The translations under genes and the position numbers were made by a program. Shown here in pieces: positions 1 to 8,063 of a DNA stretch of 64,000 nt. The notes under the pieces are model-generated. The model was not told the DNA's origin, made no database searches, and worked only from the letters and a program-made list of their open reading frames with translations. The stretch spans positions 1 to 64,000 of the forward strand of contig JBAXUS010000005.1 of the NCBI GenBank assembly GCA_037129555.1, read 5' to 3'. The stretch is from JANXLS01 sp037129555. GTDB taxonomy: Bacteria; Planctomycetota; SZUA-567; H5-PLA8. How positions within the stretch are numbered: position 1 is the first letter of the stretch; every line of letters starts with the position of its first letter.

Positions 1-53
1 GGTTGGGAGGGCAACTCGTGAAACGTGCAGGCGGGACGCCTGCGGTACGCGAG

Positions 54-590
54 CTACGCGTTCGGATTTTCTGGGAGGTCTTTGCCGGCGGCCAGCACGT
101 CGCGATGGCGTGTGACATGGGACATGCGAACAATTTTGCGTGTCACGCGGCGCGGCTTTTTGAATTCTTCAATCGTTGCCGATAACGCGGACATGTCGGG
201 CGTGATGTCCATGTCTGCTTTGCGAGCAGGCGATGGAGCGGTGGCGAGTTTCGATTTGACGCGGGCAATCGCCGCAGCATAGCCGCCTGCGGGTTCGGGA
301 ATTTTGGAGAGCGATTCGTTCAAGGGAGCGCGAAGATTTTCCATGGCGTTGACCTGTTCAGAAGAACATACAGGAGCCGGGGCGCTGCGCAATGCAGCCA
401 TCACTCGGGGCAGACCGACGACCGGCGGCGGGATGGTGGTGAAGAGACTCTTGAGCGCCCATTCGGCGGCGAGTTCGCATTCCAGCTCCGCGCGTGCTTG
501 CAGCGGATTGCTGGACTCTTCGATCGCGCGCTCCAAGCTTGCGAGTGAGCCGCGGCCTTCCACAAATGCGTTGATGATGTCAATTGACAC
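54..590 (-). CDS. Hypothetical protein overlapping the ECF sigma factor gene
   Basis: A 178-residue protein of unknown function. It opens with a GTG that lies inside the last codons of the sigma-factor gene, so the two genes overlap by 11 bp and are almost certainly translated together. I see no membrane segment, no signal peptide and no zinc-binding anti-sigma motif. The sequence is rich in Ala, Glu and Pro, helical-looking at the N-terminus (about residues 10-50), with a basic stretch near residues 145-160. Position suggests a cytoplasmic regulator or partner of the sigma factor, but this is inference from overlap only. The stop codon falls 54 bases from the window edge. Confidence 0.6.
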   Translation of the reverse strand: MSIDIINAFVEGRGSLASLERAIEESSNPLQARAELECELAAEWALKSLFTTIPPPVVGLPRVMAALRSAPAPVCSSEQVNAMENLRAPLNESLSKIPEPAGGYAAAIARVKSKLATAPSPARKADMDITPDMSALSATIEEFKKPRRVTRKIVRMSHVTRHRDVLAAGKDLPENPNA

Positions 591-1149
591 GAGCCACCGG
601 TCCTTTTCGCACGATGCGAATCTTGGTCTTGCGAACCATGAGTTTTTTAAGCGATGTCCGCGCTCGATGCAGCAGCGCAGCGACCGCGTTTGGATTTTTG
701 CCGAGCCGTTCCGCGATTTGAATCACGTCCAAGTCTTCCATGTAGCGCATCGTCACCACGGCGGACTGTTCGGGTGACAACTTCGAAACCGCCGTCCGCA
801 ATTGGTTGCGTTCTTCTTCCGCTTCCGACCGTTCCACGTCGCGGGTGGCGACGATCGGTTCGAGCATTTTTTCGCCGTCAACCATGTTGCTGGCGAGGAC
901 GGGCGTGTGTTTCTTGCGCATGTCACGGGCTACGTTCTGAACAATCCGCACCAACCAGCCCGTCACAGCCTGCGGGTTGTCCAAGGAATTTAACTGCGAG
1001 AACGCGCGCAGCACCGCTTCCTGCGTGGCATCTTCGGCGCTTTGAGCATTGCGTAGAATGTTGTAGGCGATGCCATACATCATGCGGTAATTCTCTTCCA
1101 CCGCGCTATCAAACCAGCGCCGCGCTTCCTCGGGTTCCAACATCGCCAT
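580..1149 (-). CDS. ECF-type RNA polymerase sigma-70 factor
   Basis: A 189-residue alternative sigma factor that would direct RNA polymerase to a specific promoter set. Residues about 12-83 form sigma region 2, including the helix with NILRNAQSAEDATQEAVLRA and the following GWLVRIVQNVARD. Residues about 118-172 form region 4, with LSPEQSAVVTMRY followed by the helix-turn-helix IAERLGKNPNAVAALLHRAR. The frame is open upstream to 1254, but I chose the ATG at 1149 because GGGAG precedes it by about 7 bases and the extra residues do not look like a sigma factor. The overlapping downstream gene (54-590) lacks a recognisable anti-sigma domain. The regulated pathway cannot be told from the sequence. 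Confidence 0.9.
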   Translation of the reverse strand: MAMLEPEEARRWFDSAVEENYRMMYGIAYNILRNAQSAEDATQEAVLRAFSQLNSLDNPQAVTGWLVRIVQNVARDMRKKHTPVLASNMVDGEKMLEPIVATRDVERSEAEEERNQLRTAVSKLSPEQSAVVTMRYMEDLDVIQIAERLGKNPNAVAALLHRARTSLKKLMVRKTKIRIVRKGPVARVN

Positions 1150-1832
1150 TGCATGACTCCCAGATGCCCTGCCAGTCATGCTTCCGTTGGAACTAACGAC
1201 CGACGGAGCGAAGCATGACGCATGATTTTGAAGAATAGTGAACCCGACGAACAAATAAACGTCAACGTGAGAAATCCGAAAACGCCCATTTTTTTCAGCA
1301 CACCCCTTTTATACACCTCGACCGTCCGTGTGAACAATTCAAAACGAGCGGGGCTAACGTGACGAACTGAATCGCTGGGAACACTGAAAAAGGGGGATTG
1401 ACAAATGAGGATCAAATTCGTTGTAGGTTAAGAAGGTGGACGCGGGAGGAAAATACGGAGAGTGAGAGGACGCAATGTGCGGAACGGTAATTCGTCGAAC
1501 ATAAAGCACAATGTGCATGTTTGGGAATGGAAATGCGGAATAGAATCCGAAAACTGGTGAGGACCACTACCTGTAGGGGTCGGAATGGGAGCGAGACCGT
1601 GCACATGTGCATGTTTGGGAGCGGGAGTGGCGAAATCAGGGGCGGAAGGCCTGCGCTACAATTTACAACTTTTCTTCTTCTTGACACGCGGAAAGGGATG
1701 ATCTAACCTAAATTGATATTCATACTCCTTATAGATGCCTGATTCTTTACCATTTGACGTTGTATATTCCAGAACTGGCGGGGGCGGAGCATGTCCGGAC
1801 CCACTCTATCAGAAAGGCTCTCCTTATAAATT
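1150..1832. other. Intergenic region with short direct repeats
   Basis: About 680 bases between a leftward sigma-factor gene and the rightward polysaccharide cluster. I see no convincing gene. It contains an exact 16-base direct repeat (atgtgcatgtttggga) at 1511-1526 and 1605-1620; the second copy is joined to a 12-base palindrome tgcacatgtgca at 1600-1611. Both transcription units must start in this gap, so it probably carries divergent promoters. The repeat pair could be a regulator site, but nothing proves that. Confidence 0.5.
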
Positions 1833-2636
1833 ATGAGTGAAAAACCATTTGGATTGAGCCGTGACGGATTTCTCTATCACGCACTTTCCCCCCTTTACGA
1901 ATTTTATTTAAATGCTGTCGCTGGCAGTTCGGGCATGGAACGAACCGTCAATGGCACAGCGTTGCGAGTTCTGCCCGCTGAACGGCGTTTTTTTCCGCCA
2001 GACTACGATGCACCCGTTGCTGTGTTTATCAAAGCTCGCATCAAACCGGGCCAGACGTGTATCAATGTGGGTGCCAACATTGGTACGTACGTTTTACAAT
2101 TCGCTAATTGGACCGCCCCCACGGGTCGCATCATTGCCTTTGAGCCCAACCAAGGAGCGAGTCGAAAGCTCAAAAAGCATGTCGAAATAAACGGTTTCAA
2201 AGATCGAGTGACGATCGTTGAAGCGGCTGTTTCCAATGCACCCGGGAAGGCTGAATTTTTTGCGTGTGATTCCGACGGCATGAGCAGGCTCGGACAACCC
2301 AATCCACAATTGAAAGACAAAGCTGTCTCTCGCCAAGTTGATGTTGTCACGTTGGACGATTATTTTGAACAGCACCCCACGAAACCCGACTGGCTGTTGA
2401 TCGATACGGAAGGCTATGAAATCCAAGTGCTGGAAGGCGCGCGCAAGACCCTCGAAGCAGGCCGCGGCGCGTTGACGATTCTCGTTGAAATGCATTCTGA
2501 TGCGTGGGCCTCCACTGGACGTAAACGCGCCGATCTGGAGGCTCTGCTGGCTGAATTGCGGATGGAAGCCATTCCCATAACAGGCCAGCGCGATCCGTTG
2601 AAGGACTACGGCATTGTCGCATTGATCTATAAATAA
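1833..2636 (+). CDS. FkbM-family SAM-dependent methyltransferase
   Basis: A 267-residue class I methyltransferase of the FkbM family, which typically O-methylates sugars or polyketides. The SAM-binding glycine loop is NVGANIGTY (78-86), the acidic residue that contacts the ribose is in FEPN (103-106), and the family hallmark LLIDTEGYE is at 188-196. There is no signal peptide or membrane segment, so it should act in the cytoplasm on a glycan precursor. It is the first gene of a polysaccharide cluster; only two bases separate its stop from the next reading frame, a truncated glycosyltransferase remnant. Confidence 0.88.
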   Translation: MSEKPFGLSRDGFLYHALSPLYEFYLNAVAGSSGMERTVNGTALRVLPAERRFFPPDYDAPVAVFIKARIKPGQTCINVGANIGTYVLQFANWTAPTGRIIAFEPNQGASRKLKKHVEINGFKDRVTIVEAAVSNAPGKAEFFACDSDGMSRLGQPNPQLKDKAVSRQVDVVTLDDYFEQHPTKPDWLLIDTEGYEIQVLEGARKTLEAGRGALTILVEMHSDAWASTGRKRADLEALLAELRMEAIPITGQRDPLKDYGIVALIYK

Positions 2637-2638
2637 AG

Positions 2639-2812
2639 ATGAAACCGTCCCTCTCCATCTCAGCCAACGCCACACCCGGCATTGGCGGCCAGGGGCTGAA
2701 TTTTCAGCACATGCCGATGATTTCGACCGATTTTAGTGCATACGCGATGCAGGCTTTGGATCCGACGTCGCGTTTCTATTCGAATTTAGGAAAATTATGT
2801 TTAATTGGTTAA
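2639..2812 (+). pseudogene. Truncated N-terminus of a glycosyltransferase paralog
   Basis: A 57-codon open frame. Its first 25 codons encode a peptide identical at 24 of 25 positions to the start of the glycosyltransferase at 3537-4688 (MKPSLSISANATPGIGGQ against MKPTLSISANATPGIGGQ, continuing GLNFQHM). The DNA differs at 11 of 75 bases, nearly all synonymous. Similarity fades after codon 25, and the frame ends inside the next gene, overlapping it by 16 bases. The length is far too short for a glycosyltransferase, so I read it as what remains of a second copy interrupted by deletion or by insertion of the methyltransferase gene. It may still be translated because it follows the FkbM stop by two bases. 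Confidence 0.7.
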
Positions 2813-3474
2813 AACCAGGATGGCCTGACGCTGCACGACTGATCGCGCAGCGCCGGACATTGATGCACGTTTCATCATCCTACCCGTTGACAGGACGTTG
2901 CCTTAACGCGGGATGTGGAGAAGGCTTGTACTGTCCGTTTTTGGAACAGTTTGCTGTAACCGAAATCGTGAATGTCGACTTGGCGAATACGTCGGGTATG
3001 CTCGCCCGATTTAAGGATCCTCGACACCGAACCCTCGATGCCTCGCTTGTTTCACTGCCACTTGACGATGGCAGTTTTGACAGTTGTTTGTGCACGGAGG
3101 TCATCGAACATATCCAGGATGATAACAAAGCCGTCAATGAACTTGCTCGATGTTTGCGTTCTGGTGGGCGATTATTGTTAAGTGTTCCGCATCCGCCCGC
3201 GCCTTTTGACAGCAACCACGTTCGGGAAGGCTATACACTTCCATCGATGACAAGTCTTTTGGAACGAAATGGATTCGACGTTGTTGCATCGGGCCGGTGT
3301 TTTGGACTTTGGATGGATTGGTTTATTCGCATTTGGCGCTGGCAACACCAAACTCTGGGTAAGGGGCGGCGGAATTACATGCCGATGCTGCTCGTCTGGG
3401 CATTTGGATATTTGGATCAGTTTCTTCCATTGGGTCATAAATGGGACTTGGTCGTGATGGCTGTCAAAAAATAG
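2797..3474 (+). CDS. Class I SAM-dependent methyltransferase
   Basis: A 225-residue protein of the Methyltransf_11 type. Motif I is NAGCGEG (37-43), an acidic residue follows in NVDLA (59-63), and the characteristic LPLDDGSFDS then EVIEHI segment is at 87-106. The C-terminal part is hydrophobic and aromatic (about 165-215), which may help it reach a lipid-linked substrate. The acceptor is unknown; the neighbourhood points to methylation of a sugar or a lipid-linked glycan. The start overlaps the end of the preceding glycosyltransferase remnant, suggesting that this gene was joined to the cluster by a rearrangement. Confidence 0.82.
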   Translation: MFNWLKPGWPDAARLIAQRRTLMHVSSSYPLTGRCLNAGCGEGLYCPFLEQFAVTEIVNVDLANTSGMLARFKDPRHRTLDASLVSLPLDDGSFDSCLCTEVIEHIQDDNKAVNELARCLRSGGRLLLSVPHPPAPFDSNHVREGYTLPSMTSLLERNGFDVVASGRCFGLWMDWFIRIWRWQHQTLGKGRRNYMPMLLVWAFGYLDQFLPLGHKWDLVVMAVKK

Positions 3475-3536
3475 CCAATGACATTTTTGGAAAAATGCCT
3501 TTTGAAATGCTAGTTGGAAATAACGAACGTCATACT

Positions 3537-4688
3537 ATGAAACCCACTCTCTCCATCTCCGCGAATGCCACACCCGGAATCGGCGGGCAGGGGCTGAATT
3601 TCCAGCATATGTTGGAGGTGTTCGCCGCCGATTTTGATGTAAGCGCATTCGGAGCGGGGTTGCGTTCAGATGATCGCGGGTGCGTCATACCGCCGTCTTT
3701 CATCGCGGAGAAGATTGGACGTATTCCCCTTGTTCGACGATTGCGGGACTGGCAACATTATTTTTCCGAAACTGCATTTGATGCAGGTGTCGCCCGAAAA
3801 CTGGCACGTACAGATCTATTTCAGGGCGTGGCTGGACAATGTTTACGCAGTTTGCAACGAGCGAAAGAACTGAAAGCCCGGACGGTTGTCGATGCCGTCA
3901 ATCCTCATGCTGAATTTTTTTATCGAGAACTGGCTATCGAATGTGCGCACTTTGGAATTCGTACGCCTTTGTCTCGGAACGTGGCTGAAAAGACGACTGT
4001 TGAATACGAAACGTGTGATGTGATTCGGGTCATGTCACGGTTCGCCATGCAAACGTTTGTTGAACGCGGCGTATCGCCTGAAAAAATAGTGGTCGCACAT
4101 CCACCCATACAAATTGAAACGTTTCCGCAGGCTACTTTTTCAGAATCTGTTTTTCGAGTCGCATTCGTGGGCCTCATCGAGCCGTGGAAAGGCTTCCATT
4201 ATTTGGTCGATGCGTTCAATGCCATGCGTGAACCGGATCGCGAATTGGTCTTTTGGGGCGGAACAGGCAACCGACGCATTGCGGATTATTTTGATTACCA
4301 CATGCGTCAAAATCCACGCATTAAAATCAGAAGCGAATCTGTTCGTGGTGCTGGATTTAATGAAGTATACGGTAAGGCGAGTGTCCTGGTCCTACCGTCT
4401 CTTGCAGAAGGATTTGGTTTGGTTGCTGGGGAGGCAATGGCGTCAGGCATCCCTGTGATTGTGACGTCGTGCACAGGGGCGGCTGATTTAGTAGAAGAGG
4501 GTGTAAATGGATATGTTGTACCCGTTCGCGATAGTGGTTCAATTTTGGATCGATTGAATCTGCTGGCGACCTCTCCAGGTACATTAAAGGCGATGGGTCG
4601 TGCAGCGGCTGAGCGTGTCAAGACGCTGACGTTGACGTCGTTTAAATCATCATTAGTTCCCCGCATTAAAGACTTATTGAATCATTAA
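3537..4688 (+). CDS. GT4-family glycosyltransferase
   Basis: A 383-residue retaining glycosyltransferase of the GT-B fold. The N-terminal domain begins with a glycine-rich acceptor-side loop (TPGIGGQ) and the C-terminal domain carries the nucleotide-sugar motif EGFGLVAGE (291-299), the E-x7-E pattern of GT4, followed by the conserved MASGIPVI. It should transfer a sugar from an NDP-sugar to a growing cell-surface glycan at the inner face of the membrane. I chose the ATG at 3537 rather than the upstream in-frame start at 3441, because the latter overlaps the methyltransferase gene and the remnant at 2639 starts at the same residue. The acceptor cannot be told. Confidence 0.87.
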   Translation: MKPTLSISANATPGIGGQGLNFQHMLEVFAADFDVSAFGAGLRSDDRGCVIPPSFIAEKIGRIPLVRRLRDWQHYFSETAFDAGVARKLARTDLFQGVAGQCLRSLQRAKELKARTVVDAVNPHAEFFYRELAIECAHFGIRTPLSRNVAEKTTVEYETCDVIRVMSRFAMQTFVERGVSPEKIVVAHPPIQIETFPQATFSESVFRVAFVGLIEPWKGFHYLVDAFNAMREPDRELVFWGGTGNRRIADYFDYHMRQNPRIKIRSESVRGAGFNEVYGKASVLVLPSLAEGFGLVAGEAMASGIPVIVTSCTGAADLVEEGVNGYVVPVRDSGSILDRLNLLATSPGTLKAMGRAAAERVKTLTLTSFKSSLVPRIKDLLNH

Positions 4689-4723
4689 TGAGTATATTTT
4701 AGAAACGATGGAGACCTATATGT

Positions 4724-5473
4724 ATGAGTAGTATAAAAGTAGTTATCTTGTGTGGAGGCAAGGGTACTCGTTTGGGGAGCACCGGTCTCTCAGTACCGAA
4801 GGGGCTGCTTGATATTGGTGGTAGCCCGATACTTTGGCATTTAATGAAATTCTATGCACAGCATGGATTGACTGAATTCATTCTTTGCGTAGGACATCTT
4901 GGGGACATGATTCGCACGTATTTTGTGCAGAATCCTATATCAGGGTGCAATATTATAGTTGCCGATACTGGGGAAGAAACACAGACTGGCGGACGATTAC
5001 TTGCAGTAAAGGATTTATTAAAAGATGAAGCGGAGTTTTGCGTGACGTATGGAGATGGATTGTCGGACGCCAATATCACGAACATGCTTGCATACCATCG
5101 ACACCATGGAAAAATTGCTACACTTGCCGCTGTCCATCCACGCAACAATTTTGGTATCATTGAGTTAAATGCGGATTCGTGCGTCACTGCGTTTGATGAA
5201 AAGCCCATGATGAAAGAATGGGTAAATGGTGGATTTTTTATATTTAAATCGCAGATTCTCGACTACGTGGATGGCAACACGGCACTCGAACGGTCTCCTT
5301 TCGAAAGACTTGCCGCGTTAGGTGAACTTGTTGCCTATCAGCATCATGGCTTTTGGAAATGTATGGACACGTACAAAGAAAATCTAGAATTCAATCAATT
5401 GTGGGAATGCAATGAAGCGCCTTGGAAAATTTGGGACACGTGTGATAATCAGACTATGAAGGAGTCACGATGA
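4724..5473 (+). CDS. rfbF: Glucose-1-phosphate cytidylyltransferase-like nucleotidyltransferase
   Basis: A 249-residue sugar-phosphate nucleotidyltransferase, most like RfbF, which makes CDP-glucose from CTP and glucose 1-phosphate. The nucleotide-binding loop is GGKGTRL (11-17) followed by PKGLLD (25-30); the RfbF-typical GGSPILWHLMKFY (32-44) and DTGEETQTGGRL (81-92) are present, as is the metal-site segment YGDGLSD (109-115). It overlaps the next gene, an RfbG-like dehydratase, by 4 bases (ATGA), so the two likely work in sequence. The DNA is visibly more AT-rich than most of the window, in line with transfer of the cassette. UTP or TTP as the nucleotide donor is less likely given this partner. 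Confidence 0.85.
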   Translation: MSSIKVVILCGGKGTRLGSTGLSVPKGLLDIGGSPILWHLMKFYAQHGLTEFILCVGHLGDMIRTYFVQNPISGCNIIVADTGEETQTGGRLLAVKDLLKDEAEFCVTYGDGLSDANITNMLAYHRHHGKIATLAAVHPRNNFGIIELNADSCVTAFDEKPMMKEWVNGGFFIFKSQILDYVDGNTALERSPFERLAALGELVAYQHHGFWKCMDTYKENLEFNQLWECNEAPWKIWDTCDNQTMKESR

Positions 5474-6450
5474 ACAATTTTTGGAAAGACCGCACTGTTT
5501 TTATAACAGGATCCACGGGCTTTGTGGGAGCTCATATTGCATCAGCGCTTCTTGACAAGGGTGCGCACGTTGTTTGTCTTCAACGTGATGCTATCCATTT
5601 AAACTCGCTCGATCTGTTTAAGTTGCGCAATCGTGTGGATGTAATCCAGGGCACCATCGAAGACGGTACTCTCATGGAGCGAATCATAACAGAGTATGAA
5701 GTCGATTCTGTGTTCCATTTGGCCGCTCAGGCTATTGTTGGCGCAGCGAACCGGTCACCCCTATCGACGTTTGAATCGAATATTCGTGGGACTTATTTAT
5801 TATTAGAAGCGTGTCGTCGAAGCGAAACGGTTAAGCGTGTGGTGGTGGCTTCCAGCGATAAGGCGTACGGATCTCATACCAATCTTCCGTACACGGAAGA
5901 GTTCCCGCTTCATGGTCTCTTTCCCTATGACGCATCGAAAGCATGTACAGATATTCTAGCCCGATCATTTGCGCATACATACGGAACGCCTGTGGTCGTT
6001 ACCCGATTTGCCAACATTTATGGACCTGGGGATACAAACTTTTCGCGCGTGGTGCCCGGAACGATAAAAGCGGTTCTTCAAAATGAGCGCCCACTTATAC
6101 GGAGTGATGGTACGCCGGTACGTGAATTCGTACACGTCTCCGATGTGGCTCGCGGGTATTTATTACTCGCTGAACGAATATCTGAAGTATCCGGGCAAGC
6201 ATTTAATTTTGGGACTGGCGAGGTCGTGCAAATACAGGATCTTGTACGGCGAATTATTCGACTAGCAGGAAAAGAAAAGACGCTAGAACCCATTATCGCG
6301 CTTGAAACCAAGATCGGTCGGGAAATCGACGCGCAATATCTTTCTGTCGACAAAATCCACGCTAAGCTGGGATGGCGCGCAGAAATCCCGTTGGAGCAAG
6401 GTCTCGCTCAGACAATCGAGTGGTATCGCTCTCATTTGGCGTCATCGTAG
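5470..6450 (+). CDS. rfbG: CDP-glucose 4,6-dehydratase-like SDR
   Basis: A 326-residue extended short-chain dehydrogenase. The NAD-binding motif is GSTGFVG (14-20), the active-site segment is SSDKAYG (128-134) and the catalytic pair is Y153/K157 in YDASK. SSDKAYG is typical of CDP-glucose 4,6-dehydratase, which makes CDP-4-keto-6-deoxyglucose. Overlap with the rfbF-like gene supports the assignment. Family members usually run about 350 residues, so it is slightly short at the C-terminus. No genes for the later steps to a 3,6-dideoxyhexose or heptose-type sugar lie beside it, so the final sugar is unknown. A GDP- or UDP-sugar epimerase is the alternative. Confidence 0.83.
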   Translation: MNNFWKDRTVFITGSTGFVGAHIASALLDKGAHVVCLQRDAIHLNSLDLFKLRNRVDVIQGTIEDGTLMERIITEYEVDSVFHLAAQAIVGAANRSPLSTFESNIRGTYLLLEACRRSETVKRVVVASSDKAYGSHTNLPYTEEFPLHGLFPYDASKACTDILARSFAHTYGTPVVVTRFANIYGPGDTNFSRVVPGTIKAVLQNERPLIRSDGTPVREFVHVSDVARGYLLLAERISEVSGQAFNFGTGEVVQIQDLVRRIIRLAGKEKTLEPIIALETKIGREIDAQYLSVDKIHAKLGWRAEIPLEQGLAQTIEWYRSHLASS

Positions 6451-6567
6451 AACACCATTCCGACTGTATTATTTGGAAATGACCATTTCTGAAATCGTGC
6501 GTAAAGACGCGCGAACGCGGCAATCCCAAGTGCTGAGACGGATTTTATCATTCTCGATTCATCGCGC

Positions 6568-7725
6568 ATGACGCGCCACATCCTCTTTCACGTCCCCGCA
6601 CCCATCGTCCGCCATTTGGGTGCGGCCAAAGCGTTGCTTGAATTTGGCAATGCGCTCAGCGCGTTTGGCTGGGAGTGCGATTATATTGATCGCGAAAAGC
6701 TTGCGCCGTCGAAAGCGGAGTTCGTCGCGGACTACAAAGGCGAGCATGAATCCGACTGGCTCAAGCGCCATCTGCTCGATCATGCTGCGGCGTATGACGT
6801 CATCGATTACGACCACACGTGCCTGCCTTTTTCGCGAGCGCTCTTTTCGCCGAAACCGCTGTTTGTGGCTCGCTCGCAACTCCTGTTGCATTCCATTGCT
6901 TCCTCAAACATTCCGATCAAACGCGGTCTGCGCCCATGGATCGGCGACATGCTACTCGGTGCAACTCGTCGCCGAAAATTGGCTCAAAAAGTCGAACGTG
7001 CAACGACCACGGTGACCGAAGCAGACGCAGTGCTTGTTCTGAACGACGATGATAAACGCGTCCTCGAACAGATCGGTCTTGCGCCTGAAAAAATCGCGGT
7101 GTTTCCTAACGGGCTGGATGCGCGGCGGCTTGACGCCTTGGGCCGAACACCGCATTCAAAAAGCCGCGAACCCCGCGTTGTGTTCGTCGGCACGTTTGAC
7201 CCTCGCAAAGGCTCCCGCGAGTTTCCGCGCCTGGTGGATGCCATCATCAAGCACGTTCCCAACGCCACGTTTCGATTGCTGGGAACGCGCGGGATGTATC
7301 CGAACGCCGAATCTGTCTTTGCCGAATTTCCGCGCGCGTTGCGTTCACGCATTGACGTCGTGCCGTCGTTTGATTCCGACGCGTTGCCTGCTCTGCTCGC
7401 GGATTGTTCAGTCGGGATATTTCCGTCGCATCTGGAAGGCTTCGGACTCGGCGTGTTGGAGATGCTCGCGGCTGGAATTCCGGTCATAGCGTACAACGTC
7501 CCCGGCCCGCCGATGATGCTGCCACCGGAGTATCTCGTGGATCGTGGCGATTGGCGCAACATGGCCGCAAAAACTGTTGCGCTGCTTCACGACTCCGCCG
7601 CTCTGGTTCGAGCCACGGAATGGGCGCGCACCCGCTCGCTCGACTTCCAATGGCCGGACATCGCCGCCCGCATCGACCGCGATTACCGCTCGCGTATCGC
7701 CGCACGTCACGCCGCATCACGTTAA
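6568..7725 (+). CDS. GT4-family glycosyltransferase
   Basis: A 385-residue GT-B glycosyltransferase. The C-terminal half begins with VVFVGTFDPRKG (about 204-215) and contains the E-x7-E motif EGFGLGVLE (290-298) and the following AAGIPVIAYNVPGPP. Like the GT4 at 3537 it should add a sugar to a cell-surface glycan. Its codon use is GC-rich, unlike the AT-rich rfbF/rfbG pair just upstream, so it probably belongs to the older host background. The ATG overlaps the stop of a 30-codon frame (6479-6571) by ATGA, and no clear ribosome-binding site is visible, so it may depend on translational coupling. Confidence 0.85.
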   Translation: MTRHILFHVPAPIVRHLGAAKALLEFGNALSAFGWECDYIDREKLAPSKAEFVADYKGEHESDWLKRHLLDHAAAYDVIDYDHTCLPFSRALFSPKPLFVARSQLLLHSIASSNIPIKRGLRPWIGDMLLGATRRRKLAQKVERATTTVTEADAVLVLNDDDKRVLEQIGLAPEKIAVFPNGLDARRLDALGRTPHSKSREPRVVFVGTFDPRKGSREFPRLVDAIIKHVPNATFRLLGTRGMYPNAESVFAEFPRALRSRIDVVPSFDSDALPALLADCSVGIFPSHLEGFGLGVLEMLAAGIPVIAYNVPGPPMMLPPEYLVDRGDWRNMAAKTVALLHDSAALVRATEWARTRSLDFQWPDIAARIDRDYRSRIAARHAASR

Positions 7726-7753
7726 AAACGACTCAGCGAAATAAGGATTGACC

Positions 7754-7770
7754 ACCGATTCGAATTCGGT
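7754..7770. promoter_or_regulatory. Inverted repeat upstream of the toxin-antitoxin pair (possible operator)
   Basis: The sequence accga-ttcgaat-tcggt is a perfect 5-base inverted repeat around a ttcgaa core, and a second inverted repeat, ttgacc (7748-7753) with ggtcaa (7768-7773), surrounds and overlaps it. It lies 54 bases before the antitoxin start. Type II antitoxins usually repress their own promoter by binding such palindromes; that role here is inference. Confidence 0.3.
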
Positions 7771-7823
7771 CAAGATGAATTGTAACGGATTCCTGGGATT
7801 CGTTCATTTGACAAGGAGGACTC

Positions 7824-8063
7824 ATGACAGCTCGATCAAAGACTATTTTCGATGAAGCCATGCGGCTACCCGCAGACGAACGCTCGCAAGTCGCTCTGGC
7901 ACTTTTGGATAGCTCGTGCGAAGACGACGACACAGCCGATCCGGATGCCCAAGCCGCGTGGGACGCTGAGATCGATAAGCGTATTGCCGAGATTGATTCG
8001 GGGACGATTCCATTTAAATGCGCGTTTGAAGATCTCGACGAAATCAGGGCACTCATCAAATGA
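7824..8063 (+). CDS. Antitoxin of a type II addiction module
   Basis: A 79-residue acidic protein matching the pattern of the TIGR02574 putative addiction-module component: an N-terminal helix with RSKTIFDEAMRLPADER, then VALALLDS, and an acidic tail with AAWDAEIDKRIAEIDSG. A strong ribosome-binding site (aaggagg) lies 6 bases before the ATG. It should bind and neutralise the toxin encoded next and probably repress the shared promoter. The stop overlaps the toxin start by ATGA, the usual arrangement for such pairs. A nested inverted repeat lies upstream at 7748-7773. Confidence 0.82.
   Translation: MTARSKTIFDEAMRLPADERSQVALALLDSSCEDDDTADPDAQAAWDAEIDKRIAEIDSGTIPFKCAFEDLDEIRALIK

Noticed and set aside
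1412..1687. Frame of 91 codons in the gap before the FkbM gene
   Set aside because: No ribosome-binding site, repeat-containing sequence and no protein-like pattern.
3441..3536. Upstream start of the first GT4
   Set aside because: It would overlap the methyltransferase gene, and the paralog remnant at 2639 begins at the same residue as the ATG at 3537.
6479..6571. A 30-codon open frame that overlaps the start of the second GT4 by ATGA
   Set aside because: It has only a weak GGA before its ATG, no recognisable domain and may simply be the end of a longer out-of-register frame. It could help translational coupling or be a relic, but I cannot support it as a gene.
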